64,000 nt of DNA from Collinsella sp. (GCA_019419505.1 DXZS01000006.1:70041-134040), one strand, 5' to 3'; shown: positions 8,255 through 16,952, counted from the first letter of the stretch. The notes: generated from the sequence alone by a model not told the origin. Made by a program: numbers and translations.

Positions 8255-8596
8255 CTACTCCCAGGCTCCCCACACGTCGGGGCAATAGCCGACGGTGGCC
8301 TTTTTGCCGTTGCGCACGATGGGCTCGGCCAAGACCTGCTGGTTCTCGAGCAGCTTGTCGAAGCGCTGACTGGGGGTGAGGTGCTGAATGAGCGCGAGCG
8401 TCTCCTCGTCCTTGGCTTTGGGGTTGAGCAGCTTGTCGATGCCGCCGACCGCCTGCATCACGCTCGTGAGCTCGCCTTTGCTCATCTCCTTTTCCTTAAG
8501 GTCGATAAACTGCACCTTAATGCGGCGCTCCTTAAAATAACGCTGGGCCTTCTTGGTATCGAAGGACTTTTTGGTGCCAAAAATCTGGATATTCAT
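8255..8596 (-). CDS. ArsC/YffB-family thioredoxin-fold protein lacking the catalytic cysteine
   Basis: A 113-residue protein of the ArsC/Spx/YffB family. Alignment by eye of its opening (IFGTKKSFDTKKA) with YffB (LYGIKNCDTIKKA) puts Ser11 where the reactive cysteine should be; the only other cysteine is near the C-terminus (GYCPDVW). The remainder, with KLLNPKAKDEE, LTPSQRFDKLLENQ and the conserved cis-proline region VLAEPIVRNGKK, is typical of the family. It starts 11 bp after the upstream flavoprotein gene and is probably co-transcribed with it. It may be a redox-dead binding or regulatory relative rather than an arsenate reductase. Confidence 0.85.
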   Translation of the reverse strand: MNIQIFGTKKSFDTKKAQRYFKERRIKVQFIDLKEKEMSKGELTSVMQAVGGIDKLLNPKAKDEETLALIQHLTPSQRFDKLLENQQVLAEPIVRNGKKATVGYCPDVWGAWE

Positions 8597-8607
8597 GCTC
8601 CGCCGTT

Positions 8608-9231
8608 CTACCTGATGAAGTTGGTCGTTGCGCGATCTGCCTCGGGTGCGTTGATACCGGCGGCCTGTCCTGCCTCGATGCAGCGCAGGAGCCAGGCCAT
8701 GTTTTTGCCGATGTTTCGCATGGTGGCAAGGCCCTCGGCATCCCCATCGGCGTCGCCGGGCACGCGGCCAAACACGTTGTTCCAGTAGGTGGAGGCAACC
8801 ACGGGCATTTGCTTAATGGTGAAGTACTTGTTGAGCACATCGAAGGTGGTCGACGTGCCGCCGCGACGGGCGACGGCGACTGCGGCGCCGGGTTTGTGCT
8901 CAAAGGCATGCCCGCCTGCATAGAAGGCGCGATCGAGGGCCGAAAGGATGCGGCCGCTGGGGTGCGCGTAGTAGACAGGCGAGCCAAAGACAAAACCGTC
9001 GGCCTGCTCGGCGGCAGCGATGAGCTCGTTCACCACGTCGTCGTCAAAGGTACAGCGACCGCCAAGTTTGCCGCACTGACCGCAGCCGATGCAGTCGCGA
9101 ATGGGCTTGGCGCCCAGCTGAAACACCTCGGTATCAATGCCTTCGGTATTGAGCTGCTCGGCGACCTCGGCGAGTGCGCGGGCGGTGTTGCCGTTTGCCT
9201 TGGGACTGCCATTGACCAAAAGAACCTTCAT
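8608..9231 (-). CDS. Flavodoxin-fold NAD(P)H/FMN reductase-like iron-sulfur flavoprotein
   Basis: A 207-residue FMN-binding protein of the NADPH-dependent FMN reductase / iron-sulfur flavoprotein type. The FMN phosphate loop is GSPKANGNT near the N-terminus, and a cysteine cluster (CIGCGQCG, with a further C in GGRCTF) at about residues 46-60 may bind a metal cluster. GSPVYYAHPSGR is the second FMN-contact region. ATG at 9231 is preferred over the GTG one codon upstream because AGGGAG is then 6 bases away. It lies upstream of the ArsC-like gene in a probable two-gene operon. The likely role is electron transfer or quinone/disulfide reduction under anaerobic conditions; the substrate is unknown. 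Confidence 0.85.
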   Translation of the reverse strand: MKVLLVNGSPKANGNTARALAEVAEQLNTEGIDTEVFQLGAKPIRDCIGCGQCGKLGGRCTFDDDVVNELIAAAEQADGFVFGSPVYYAHPSGRILSALDRAFYAGGHAFEHKPGAAVAVARRGGTSTTFDVLNKYFTIKQMPVVASTYWNNVFGRVPGDADGDAEGLATMRNIGKNMAWLLRCIEAGQAAGINAPEADRATTNFIR

Positions 9232-9342
9232 CACAAACTCCCTCTGCTGTTGGTGACTTCTGCGGAGGATTATCGCACGAGAGGGCAGATGGCGTGGGGC
9301 GCGATGTGAAACGGCTTGTGTTTCACATCGCGCCCCACAACG

Positions 9343-10872
9343 CTAGTCCAGCTTGGTGCCCGGTACTTGCGGTGCCTCTATAAGCCGCGCTTTGAGCTCG
9401 TTCAAAATGGAAACGGGCTGTCGATCGACAGCGTCCAGATGAAGTGTCGCCACACGAATGGGTGGCTGATATTCAAGCGAGCCGATGAGCACGGGAGAAC
9501 CCAGGAACCGCTCGATTTCTTCTGCGATCGCGTCGGTCTCTTCGGGATCAAAGTCGTCGAAAAGCGCCGCGAACGTCGGTCCCGTCGAGCGGAACAGGCG
9601 ACCCTTGCCGCGCGAGCATTCCATGAGGCAGGCGGCGCTTTCTGCCAAAACGCGGTCGCCCGCATCAAAGCCAAAGCGGGCATTGACCTGAGCGATATCG
9701 TCGATTTTGATGGCGATCAAACCAGCCTTGCGCGCCACGCGACGCATTTCGCCAATGGCGTTGACCAGGGCGTGAATATCGCCCAAGCCGGTCACGGAAT
9801 CGGTCGTATCTGCCAAGCTTCGGTTGATGATAATGCCCACATACATGCCGGGCTCGGTATCGGTGCCGTCCAAGCGGTAGCCCGTGCAGTCGCAAAGCAC
9901 GTATTTTCCGGTGGCATCCATTACGCGATACTGCATGTAGTGGAAGTGCCATGTGCCGTTTATCACCATGTCGAGCTCGGCACGTACGTTGTCGCGGTCC
10001 TCGGGATGAACGCGGGCGAGCCACATGTCGAGTGAGTTAAAAGGGTGCTGGGAGGGCAGGTCAAAATCGCGCACGGCGTTAACCGACCATTGCGATTCTC
10101 CCGTATCGAGATTGAGGATAAACGGATGGCGCGTCTCGGAGCTCATGGAGATCGCTTGGAACACCCGGTCGTTGCAGGGAAGCTGATCGACGATTGGGCG
10201 TTGCGGCGCGTCATCGTCTTTCGGTTGCTGCACACGATGCATAAGCTTATAGCGATACATCTTGCGATCGGCATCCATCGTCATCTGGCGACGCGTGTCG
10301 CCAGCAAGTGGATCGACGCGCGAGCAGCCAAAGCTAAAGCTGCCGATCATGGGCGCCTTGCCACCTGAGCTCGCCTCGATCAGCCTGGTACGTACCTGCT
10401 CCAAGCGCTGTTCGAGTTCAATCTCGTTTGCGGAGGGCGAGATGAGCACAAACTCGTCTCCACCGATACGGAACAGCATCTCATCGTGCTCCATAGTTTC
10501 GGAGAGCGTGCGGCAGATGCTCAGAATATAGCGATTGCCTTCGGCGTGGCCAAACCTATCATTGCAATGCTTGAGATGGTCGATGTCAATATAGGCGCAG
10601 GTGAAGGGGTCGCCTTTGCGCCAGAGTTGCTCGACGTGACGGTCGAATCCGTTGCGGTTGCCCAAGTTGGTGAGCGGATCGATATAGGCGTTGCGCTCAA
10701 GCAGCTGGCGCTCTTGTTGCAGGATAGCATGCGTCTTTTGCAGTTGCTCACCAACGGCGCGTAGCCCAGCGGGCAGCGCGGCAACATCGAGTTCAGCGGT
10801 CGAGACGCCGTTCGCAAGTCGCTGAAGATAGGCAATAATCGATTGCTCGCCCAGGCGATATGACTCGTTCAT
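9343..10872 (-). CDS. Diguanylate cyclase with PAS-like and second, degenerate GGDEF-like domain
   Basis: A 509-residue signalling protein that probably makes c-di-GMP. The first GGDEF domain spans about residues 60-220, with an intact RIGGDEF active site (GGDEF at 137-141) and upstream DPLTNLGNR. A PAS-like region follows (about 245-365, with HPEDR and the YRVMDATGKYVLC strand). The C-terminal part (about 370-500) resembles another GGDEF fold (DSVTGLGD, DAGDRVLAESA) but has lost the signature. The ATG at 10872 lies 9 bases after AGGAGG. No membrane segments or signal peptide are seen, so it is cytoplasmic. It is a shorter relative of the neighbouring 905-residue protein, suggesting an old duplication. 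Confidence 0.88.
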   Translation of the reverse strand: MNESYRLGEQSIIAYLQRLANGVSTAELDVAALPAGLRAVGEQLQKTHAILQQERQLLERNAYIDPLTNLGNRNGFDRHVEQLWRKGDPFTCAYIDIDHLKHCNDRFGHAEGNRYILSICRTLSETMEHDEMLFRIGGDEFVLISPSANEIELEQRLEQVRTRLIEASSGGKAPMIGSFSFGCSRVDPLAGDTRRQMTMDADRKMYRYKLMHRVQQPKDDDAPQRPIVDQLPCNDRVFQAISMSSETRHPFILNLDTGESQWSVNAVRDFDLPSQHPFNSLDMWLARVHPEDRDNVRAELDMVINGTWHFHYMQYRVMDATGKYVLCDCTGYRLDGTDTEPGMYVGIIINRSLADTTDSVTGLGDIHALVNAIGEMRRVARKAGLIAIKIDDIAQVNARFGFDAGDRVLAESAACLMECSRGKGRLFRSTGPTFAALFDDFDPEETDAIAEEIERFLGSPVLIGSLEYQPPIRVATLHLDAVDRQPVSILNELKARLIEAPQVPGTKLD

Positions 10873-10910
10873 GATGGATAACCTCCTTGGGCGGAACAAC
10901 GGTTTGTATC

Positions 10911-10941
10911 ATATCCCCAATTCGGTTTGAATTGGGGATAT
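10911..10941. promoter_or_regulatory. Perfect inverted repeat between the two c-di-GMP genes
   Basis: ATATCCCCAATTC and GAATTGGGGATAT (13 bp each) surround a 5-base spacer, 39-69 bp before the start of the 509-residue cyclase gene. There is no U-tract, so an operator or attenuating hairpin is as likely as a terminator of the upstream gene. Confidence 0.55.
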
Positions 10942-10999
10942 AAGTTAGCTAATGGAGACAAATGCCCCCTTCGACGGTGGCGTTTTGCGCGCGAACGTA

Positions 11000-13717
11000 T
11001 CAGTTGTTATTGCCACCATCGAGCAATGCCTCAAAATCCTTCGCAGGCATGGGGCGGTAGTAGAGGAAGCCCTGAGCGTAGCGGGCGCCCATTTGTCGTA
11101 GCATGTTTGCCTGCTCATTTGTCTCGACGCCTTCGACCACGACGGGCAGATGGAGCGACTGCGCCATTTCGAGCATCGATGAAATGATTTGCGTGCTGCG
11201 GCCTTGATCGCGGTCGGTGGGCACAAAGGTGCGGTCGAGCTTGATGACGTCGACGTTGACGTTCTTGAGCATCGCGAGCGTGGACTGACCGGTGCCAAAA
11301 TCGTCCATATAGGTCGAGAAGCCGCGGGTGTGCAGATCTGCGGTCAGCTTATCCACGGCCTCGGATTCTCCCGTATAAGCCGTCTCGGTGATCTCGATAC
11401 GCATGAGCTCGGGCGGTAGGTTGTATTGGGCGGCGAGCGCCCCCATATGTTCGGCAACGTCGCAGGCAAGGATATCCACGCGCGACACATTAAGCGAGAC
11501 CGGAACCACGCGAAGACGGCGATCGAGACGCTCGCGAAGCCATGTGGCGACACCCTGCCAAATGTACTTGTCGAGCGTCACTACAAAGCCGCTTTCCTCG
11601 AGTGCGGGGATAAACGTTGCGGGCGAAATGAGAGAGCCGTCCTTGTCAATCCAGCGGGTGAGTGCTTCGGCGCCAATAATCTCGCCGGTTTCCATATCGA
11701 CCTGGGGCTGAAGGTAGTACGTGATGCGGCCGTTTGAGAGCGCGTACTGGAACTCGGTCAGCGTGCGGTGGAACGCAATCTCGTGTTCATATTCCTCGGG
11801 GCGGAAAATAGCAATGCGCTCCTTGAAGTCGTTTTTGGCGCGTCGATTGGTAAACATGGCCTTTGCCTGCGCATCGATGGCGATCTCCTCATTGGAGTCG
11901 ATGGGGTAAACGCCCATGGACGGCCAAAAACCTACGCCGTCATCATGTCTGGCTACGGCCTCGCGAACGCGGCCATAGATTTGACGGACGGTGTTGTGCT
12001 CAAAGGGGATGAGTGCGCAAAAGTCATCTTGGCCCCAGTACCCTGCGACGCCCATATCGGCATTCTCGATGTCCTTGAGGACCGTGCCCACATCGGCGAG
12101 CACGCGGTCGCCCTCGGCTTGGCCGTGCCATTCATTAAACAGGCGCATGTGGCCCATGTCGACCGTGGCGATGCACCAGGTGCCGTTGCGCCTTGCCTCG
12201 AGAAATGCGTTGGCGCGCCGCATAAACTCGCTGGGTCGATAGAGGCCCGTGAGCGAGTCGATACGTTCGGCTATGGCGCTTTTGCGCTCCGCCTCGGGTA
12301 TGGGGAGGCTGTCGTTGGGAACAAGCCCGCCGGCCGTGCGAAGGCGACGGTCGAGTTCGCCTAAAACGGCGGTCGCTTGATGGGTTAAGTGCTCGTAAAA
12401 GGCCGGGACGACAAGGCAGACGGGAGTAATGGTGTCGCCTGCGATTCGAACAGGAGCGAAAACGGCCTCTTTAAGGTGGCGGGTCAGTTGCTCGAATGCC
12501 TCGTGGTCTAGGTCGTTGCTGAGCACGACGAACTGGACGCTTCGTGAACGGTAGACCCGGCTCCTGCCGCGGGTGATCGACAGCATGCGGCCTGCGTATT
12601 CGGCAAGCATGTTGTCGACAGCCTCGGCCCCGTAGAGCTCGTTGAGCTTTGTCGTGCCACGAACGCGCACCGCTATAAGCCCTGTCTCGCAACGATCGCG
12701 GCGGCAGGCGTCGATGGCGTTGGCCAGCATGCGCTGCGTTCCGAGGCCTGTGGCGGCGTCGACGGTTTCGGCAAGTGAGTGGTTGACGAGCTCGCCGACA
12801 TAGAGCGAGGGGACATTTCCGTCGCCGTCGATACGAAACCCGCGAGCACGGCAAAGGACGTAGTCGCCGACGGCGTTGCGCACACGATACTGCATGACGC
12901 GACGGTGCTTGGTGCCGTTGTAGACTTGGTCGATGTCGTTGATGCAGGCCTCAAGGTCGTCGGGATGGACGCGCGTTTTCCAGTAATCGCGACAGTTATC
13001 TATGTGCTCCGAGGGAAGGCCAAGATCGCGCAAGGCACCTTGTGACCAAAGGGTGCGATGTTTGTCCAAGTTCTCGATGAAGAAATAACGGCCTTCGTTA
13101 AGCATCGAAAACGCGTCGAAAACGCGGTCGCTTATTTCGAAGTCGTCGGCGTGGACTTGCGTGATATTGCGTCGATCGAGGTGCATGGCATGACGTAGCT
13201 TGTAGTCGTACATGCGATGGTCGGCATCGAGCGTCATGCGATTGGAAGCTTCGCCCAGGGCGGGGTCGGTATGTGACACTCCGTAGCTAAACGAGTGGGG
13301 CATCTCGGAATCGTTGTTTTTGAGCAGAACCGTTCGGCAGTGTTTCAGACGTTCGGCGAGGTCGTCCTCGGTCGCAATCGTAGATAGGATGGCAAACTCG
13401 TCGCCGCCTATGCGAAACGCCGCTTCGCCCGCCTTCATATACAGCTTAAGATAGAGACTTACCTGCAAGATATAGCGGTTGCCCTCGTCATGCCCAAAGA
13501 CGTCGTTGCAGTGCTTGAGATTGTCGATATCGATGAACGCCATGGTAACGGGGGCGTCCTGCTCCCAGAGCTCCTCGAGGGAACGGGCAAAGCCGCCACG
13601 GTTGCCAAGCCCAGTAAGCTGGTCGGTAAAGGCAGTCCTGATCAGATCCTCCTGCCGCTCGAGAAGGTCACGGACGGTCTTTTCGAGCGTTTCGGTGTAA
13701 TTGCTGACAGTATCCAT
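11000..13717 (-). CDS. c-di-GMP protein: GGDEF - PAS - two degenerate GGDEF - EAL
   Basis: A 905-residue cytoplasmic protein with potentially both cyclase and phosphodiesterase activity. Domain 1 (about 25-190) is a GGDEF domain with intact RIGGDEF (GGDEF at 104-108). A PAS-like domain (about 200-325) is followed by two GGDEF-fold domains whose signatures are lost (VYRSRSVQFVVL and GYWGQDDFCAL). The C-terminal EAL domain (about 650-895) keeps every key motif I looked for: EALTRW, SLNVSR, RIEITET, DDFGTG, IKLD, VVVEGVET and YAQGF, so hydrolysis of c-di-GMP is likely. The start ATG at 13717 is the first Met and is preceded by AGAAAG. It faces a patatin gene across a 324-bp intergenic region. 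Confidence 0.9.
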   Translation of the reverse strand: MDTVSNYTETLEKTVRDLLERQEDLIRTAFTDQLTGLGNRGGFARSLEELWEQDAPVTMAFIDIDNLKHCNDVFGHDEGNRYILQVSLYLKLYMKAGEAAFRIGGDEFAILSTIATEDDLAERLKHCRTVLLKNNDSEMPHSFSYGVSHTDPALGEASNRMTLDADHRMYDYKLRHAMHLDRRNITQVHADDFEISDRVFDAFSMLNEGRYFFIENLDKHRTLWSQGALRDLGLPSEHIDNCRDYWKTRVHPDDLEACINDIDQVYNGTKHRRVMQYRVRNAVGDYVLCRARGFRIDGDGNVPSLYVGELVNHSLAETVDAATGLGTQRMLANAIDACRRDRCETGLIAVRVRGTTKLNELYGAEAVDNMLAEYAGRMLSITRGRSRVYRSRSVQFVVLSNDLDHEAFEQLTRHLKEAVFAPVRIAGDTITPVCLVVPAFYEHLTHQATAVLGELDRRLRTAGGLVPNDSLPIPEAERKSAIAERIDSLTGLYRPSEFMRRANAFLEARRNGTWCIATVDMGHMRLFNEWHGQAEGDRVLADVGTVLKDIENADMGVAGYWGQDDFCALIPFEHNTVRQIYGRVREAVARHDDGVGFWPSMGVYPIDSNEEIAIDAQAKAMFTNRRAKNDFKERIAIFRPEEYEHEIAFHRTLTEFQYALSNGRITYYLQPQVDMETGEIIGAEALTRWIDKDGSLISPATFIPALEESGFVVTLDKYIWQGVATWLRERLDRRLRVVPVSLNVSRVDILACDVAEHMGALAAQYNLPPELMRIEITETAYTGESEAVDKLTADLHTRGFSTYMDDFGTGQSTLAMLKNVNVDVIKLDRTFVPTDRDQGRSTQIISSMLEMAQSLHLPVVVEGVETNEQANMLRQMGARYAQGFLYYRPMPAKDFEALLDGGNNN

Positions 13718-14041
13718 GTTCTAAGCGGCTTTCTGAGGTCGGGGCGGATTGCGTCGGGCGAGCTCGTTGTGTACATGCATCGTTGCTCAGCGCTTTGCAT
13801 GTATCCAGGCCCCCGCCTTGCCGCGTTGTTGAGCTAATTTGCCGGCTAATGTTCGCTGTTGATAACAGCTGAGTAGTGTAAACAATAGTGCACAATTATA
13901 TATGGGTGCACATGCTGTGGGCGGCTGTTATTCGACAAACGGTAGCGCGACGATGCGATGTTCGATAAAAATGCGACTGGGACGATATATGTTGACGGGT
14001 ATACTTGTCCCGTTTTAAAACGCAGGAACGGAGATGGTCGC
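13718..14041. promoter_or_regulatory. Divergent intergenic region with paired GTGCAC sites
   Basis: 324 bp separating the GGDEF/EAL gene (minus) and the patatin gene (plus). It is AT-richer than its surroundings. Two copies of the palindrome GTGCAC (13888-13893 and 13906-13911) are centred 18 bp apart across an AATTATATATGG tract and look like a regulator site over a promoter. A TATACT hexamer at 14000-14005 could be the -10 of the patatin gene; no convincing -35 was found. No small gene is visible. Confidence 0.4.
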
Positions 14042-14911
14042 ATGGCACAGTCAAATATGACGCGCACGGTGGGGCTGGCGCTCGAGGGAGGCGGCTACCG
14101 CGGTATGTATACGGCGGGCGTGCTCGACGTTTGGATGGAGCACGGTTTGACCTGCGACCATATGGTGGGCGTCTCGGCGGGCGCGGCGTTTGGCTACAAC
14201 TTTAAATCGCGCCAGATCGGCCGCGCCATTCGCTATAACAAGGCCTATTGCGCCGACAAGCGCTATGCGAGCGTGACCAGCTGGCTGCGAACCGGCGATA
14301 TGTACAATGCCGACTTTGCTTATCACGAGGTGCCTATCGAGCGCGATCCTATCGACTTGGAGGCGTATCGCACCTGTCCCATGCGATTTACGTGCGTGTG
14401 TACCGATATCGAGACGGGCAAGGCCGTCTATCACGATCTGCCGTATGGCGACGAGCGCGATATCGAGTGGATTCGGGCGTCGTCGGCAATTCCCGTGGCG
14501 ACGCGTCCCGTTGCTATTGACGGGCATAAGTATCTGGATGGTGGCGTGGCTGATTCTATTCCCAGCGCGTGGCTGTTTGCGCAGGGGTATGACCGCAATA
14601 TCGTGGTACTCACGCAGCCGGCGGGCTTTGTGAAGCAGCCCAACAGCGTGATGCCCATGCTGCGGCGCTTGTTCCGTCACTATCCGGAGTTTGTCGCAGC
14701 GCTTGAGCACCGGCATGAGGTCTACAATGCCACGCTCGATGACCTGGCACGTCGCGAGGCTGCCGGCGAGATCTTTGTGGTGCGTCCGAGCGAATCGGTG
14801 AAGGTGCCGTCGCTGTGTCGCGAGCCCGATGAACTTGAGCGCATCTACCAGATTGGTCGCCGCGATGCGGAGGCGACCTTGCCGGAACTGGAGGCATATC
14901 TGGCAGGGTAG
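14042..14911 (+). CDS. Patatin-like phospholipase (RssA/YjjU-like)
   Basis: A 289-residue serine lipid hydrolase. The oxyanion-hole motif GGGYRGMY is at about residues 16-23, the nucleophile elbow is GVSAG (about 45-49) and the dyad aspartate is in DGGVAD (about 166-171). It lacks a signal peptide, so it probably acts in the cytoplasm or at the inner membrane face. ATG at 14042 is chosen because GGAG lies 8 bases upstream and the conserved region begins soon after; an upstream in-frame Met has no support. A strong hairpin follows the gene. The substrate, presumably a phospholipid or other acyl ester, is unknown. Confidence 0.9.
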   Translation: MAQSNMTRTVGLALEGGGYRGMYTAGVLDVWMEHGLTCDHMVGVSAGAAFGYNFKSRQIGRAIRYNKAYCADKRYASVTSWLRTGDMYNADFAYHEVPIERDPIDLEAYRTCPMRFTCVCTDIETGKAVYHDLPYGDERDIEWIRASSAIPVATRPVAIDGHKYLDGGVADSIPSAWLFAQGYDRNIVVLTQPAGFVKQPNSVMPMLRRLFRHYPEFVAALEHRHEVYNATLDDLARREAAGEIFVVRPSESVKVPSLCREPDELERIYQIGRRDAEATLPELEAYLAG

Positions 14912-14933
14912 AGGCTGCTGCCGCCATCTCGGC

Positions 14934-14979
14934 GGAAAGCGCATCCCGGAATGGAGGCTCAAACTGGGATGCGCTTTCC
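14934..14979. terminator. Hairpin between convergent patatin and thiE genes
   Basis: GGAAAGCGCATCCC and GGGATGCGCTTTCC form a perfect 14-bp stem with an 18-base loop. It lies between the ends of the patatin gene and of thiE and probably serves both directions. Confidence 0.75.
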
Positions 14980-15023
14980 ATTGCTGAAGATATGAGGCTG
15001 CGAATCAGCTGCTCGGCCTAGAC

Positions 15024-15719
15024 TTACGCCTGCTGCCAGGTGTCGACGAGCTCCTTGGCCGCGGCGTAGGGGTCATCGGCGCTGCAGACGGCGCTCACCA
15101 CGAAAAAGCCGTCGACGCTGGTGGCCTTGAGCTGTGGCAGGTCGGCCGTCTTGACGCCGCCGCCCACCACGATGGGCACGGGGCTTGCCGCGTGGAGGGC
15201 GGCCAGGTCCTCAAAGCTCTTGGTGATGATAGAGCCGTCGGCCGCGCGTCCGCAGTCGCGCTTGGTCTCGGTCTCGTGGAGTGGGCCGATGCCCAGGTAG
15301 TCGACTAGGCTCATGTCGGCGGTCTTGACGTACTCGAGCATCTCCTCGCAACGGGCGGAAAGGCCCACGATGGCGTTGGGCCCCAGCAGCTTGCGACAGA
15401 CCTCGACGGGAATGTCGCTCTGACCCACGTGCACGCCGTCGACAGCAATGCCCTGCTCGCGCGCGGCGAGTACGCAGTCCAGGCGGTCGTCAATCAGCAA
15501 AGCGACCTGACCGGTCTTGCCGGCCTGTGCGATTGCCTGCGCGGCGTCGCCGGTCAGCGCAATGATCTCGCGGGCGCTTGCCACCTTGGAGCGCACCTGG
15601 ATGCAGGTAAAGCCGGCGTCGAGTGCCTGGGCCACCACATCGCCCACGGGGCGCCCGAGCGTGTTTTCGGGGCCGAGCACCAGATAGGCCGAGATATCAA
15701 GGTTGTCGCGGATACTCAT
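15024..15719 (-). CDS. thiE: Thiamine-phosphate synthase ThiE
   Basis: A 231-residue TIM-barrel enzyme joining hydroxymethylpyrimidine diphosphate and thiazole phosphate into thiamine phosphate. Family motifs are present: QVRSK near residue 41, LLIDDRLD, GVHVGQSD, GLSAR and the phosphate-binding VVGGGVK plus FFVVSAV near the end. It is the last gene of the thiM / thiamine-binding protein / thiE operon; its ATG overlaps the preceding stop by 4 bases (ATGA) and is preceded by AGGAGG. Expression is expected to fall when thiamine pyrophosphate is plentiful, through the riboswitch at 16964-17057. No thiC or thiG is in the window, so the operon fits salvage of the precursors. Confidence 0.95.
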   Translation of the reverse strand: MSIRDNLDISAYLVLGPENTLGRPVGDVVAQALDAGFTCIQVRSKVASAREIIALTGDAAQAIAQAGKTGQVALLIDDRLDCVLAAREQGIAVDGVHVGQSDIPVEVCRKLLGPNAIVGLSARCEEMLEYVKTADMSLVDYLGIGPLHETETKRDCGRAADGSIITKSFEDLAALHAASPVPIVVGGGVKTADLPQLKATSVDGFFVVSAVCSADDPYAAAKELVDTWQQA

Positions 15720-16057
15720 CGTGTTTCCTCCTGCTTTTTGATCTGAGCTTCCATGCGCTCGAGCTTGTCGGTCATGGTGTCGGTAAATCCGGGTCGAATA
15801 TCTGCTTTGAGCACGACTTCGGTGCGGATGCCCTTGCTCGCCAACACAAAGGTTGCGTCGCGCACGACCTGCATGACCTCGTCCCAGTCGCCCTCGATCT
15901 CGGTGAACATCGAGGTGGTGCGGTTGGGAAGGCCGCTCTCGCGAATGACGCGCACGACCTCGGCGACCTCGGCGGACAGCTCATCGCCGGTGCCGCATGG
16001 GGCGATGGCCACGGCGACGAGCGTATTCATGCCGGCATTGGTTGCGGGCTCGGACAT
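15716..16057 (-). CDS. MTH1187/YkoF-family thiamine-binding protein
   Basis: A 113-residue protein of the MTH1187 family (formerly DUF77), small ferredoxin-like folds that bind thiamine or its pyrimidine. It has the typical opening VAVAIAPCGTG, then VAEVVRVIRESGLPNR and MFTEIEGDWDEVMQVV. It lies between thiM and thiE, starting 3 bp after thiM ends and overlapping thiE by 4 bp, which strongly supports a thiamine role. ATG at 16057 has AGGAGG eight bases upstream. A ligand-binding or chaperone role for hydroxymethylpyrimidine is plausible but unproven. Confidence 0.88.
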   Translation of the reverse strand: MSEPATNAGMNTLVAVAIAPCGTGDELSAEVAEVVRVIRESGLPNRTTSMFTEIEGDWDEVMQVVRDATFVLASKGIRTEVVLKADIRPGFTDTMTDKLERMEAQIKKQEETR

Positions 16058-16060
16058 GGC

Positions 16061-16900
16061 CTATGCCTCCTCGAGGTCGAGCTGGTTGTTGGCGATGTCC
16101 TGGGCGGTTGCGCGGTAGAGCTCGTCGATAAAGGCGACCTTAAAGCTTGCCGGGGCGTCGGCGACAGCGGCGGCACGCGAGCCGGCAACGTTGTAGACGG
16201 CGGTGCCGCAGACGGCGGCCGTAAACGGGTCGGCAGCGCAGGCGTACACAGCCAGCACGCCGCCTTGCGAGCAGCCGCAACCGGTGATCTTGGACATGAG
16301 CGGGCTGCCGCCGTGGGACTTGGCCACGGTCATGCCGTCGGTGATCAGGTCGACTTCGCCCGAGACCACAACGGCGCCGCCGGTGTAGCGGGCGAGCGCC
16401 ACGGCGGCATCGCGGGCGGCGTCTACCGTGTCGGTGGTATCGACACCGCGCACGCGGCTCAGATCGGCCGCCTCGCCCTCAAGACCCCACAGGCCGGCGA
16501 GCGCGATGATCTCGGAGGCGTTGCCGCGCACGATGGCGGGCTTGTACTGCTTAAGCTCGTTTACCAACTGGGTGCGCAGACTGCCGATGCCCAGGCCCAC
16601 CGGATCGAGCACCCAGGGCTTGCCGGCGTCGTGTGCCGCCTTGGCCGCGCGGGGAATCGTCTGCTCGTAGATGGGGAAGAGCGTGCCCATATTGAGATAG
16701 ATGGCGCCGCCGCCGGCAACGAGCGCCTCGCCCTCGTCGGGAAGATAGACCATGGCGGCCGATCCACCCACAGCGAGCTGCGCGTTGGCGACAAAGTCGA
16801 TCGTCACCGTGTTGGTGATGGAGCCGGCCATCGGATTGGTGGTGCGAATCTCCTCCACGGCCTTGACCATATGTTGCTTAAGCTGTTCCGAATCAATCAC
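16061..16900 (-). CDS. thiM: Hydroxyethylthiazole kinase ThiM
   Basis: A 279-residue ribokinase-fold enzyme that phosphorylates hydroxyethylthiazole for thiamine salvage. Motifs include ITNTVTIDFVAN near residue 27, the conserved GGSAAMVY, PWVLDPVGLG and the C-terminal catalytic KITGCGCSQGG. The start is GTG at 16900: AAGGAGG lies 8 bases upstream, and the nearby ATG is out of frame. It is the first gene after the TPP riboswitch and its terminator and heads the operon with the thiamine-binding protein and thiE. Confidence 0.95.
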   Translation of the reverse strand: MIDSEQLKQHMVKAVEEIRTTNPMAGSITNTVTIDFVANAQLAVGGSAAMVYLPDEGEALVAGGGAIYLNMGTLFPIYEQTIPRAAKAAHDAGKPWVLDPVGLGIGSLRTQLVNELKQYKPAIVRGNASEIIALAGLWGLEGEAADLSRVRGVDTTDTVDAARDAAVALARYTGGAVVVSGEVDLITDGMTVAKSHGGSPLMSKITGCGCSQGGVLAVYACAADPFTAAVCGTAVYNVAGSRAAAVADAPASFKVAFIDELYRATAQDIANNQLDLEEA

Positions 16901-16926
16901 TGCACATGCCTCCTTGGCATAGAAAA

Positions 16927-16952
16927 GGGGCGCTGTGCATAGACAGCGCCCC
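16927..16952 (-). terminator. Riboswitch-controlled terminator before thiM
   Basis: On the minus strand GGGGCGCTGT and ACAGCGCCCC form a perfect 10-bp stem with a 6-base loop, followed by TTTTCT. It sits 12 bases after the aptamer and 26 bases before thiM, the right place for an expression platform that stops transcription when ligand is bound. Confidence 0.9.

Noticed and set aside
7020..8288. 422-codon plus-strand frame opposite the CobW-type gene
   Set aside because: The minus strand encodes a complete G3E GTPase with all motifs. The plus frame is a GC-driven shadow with repetitive Val/Leu/Asp/Gly content and no family.
15623..16942. 439-codon plus-strand frame across the thi operon
   Set aside because: It covers thiE, the thiamine-binding gene and thiM on the wrong strand; all three are clear.
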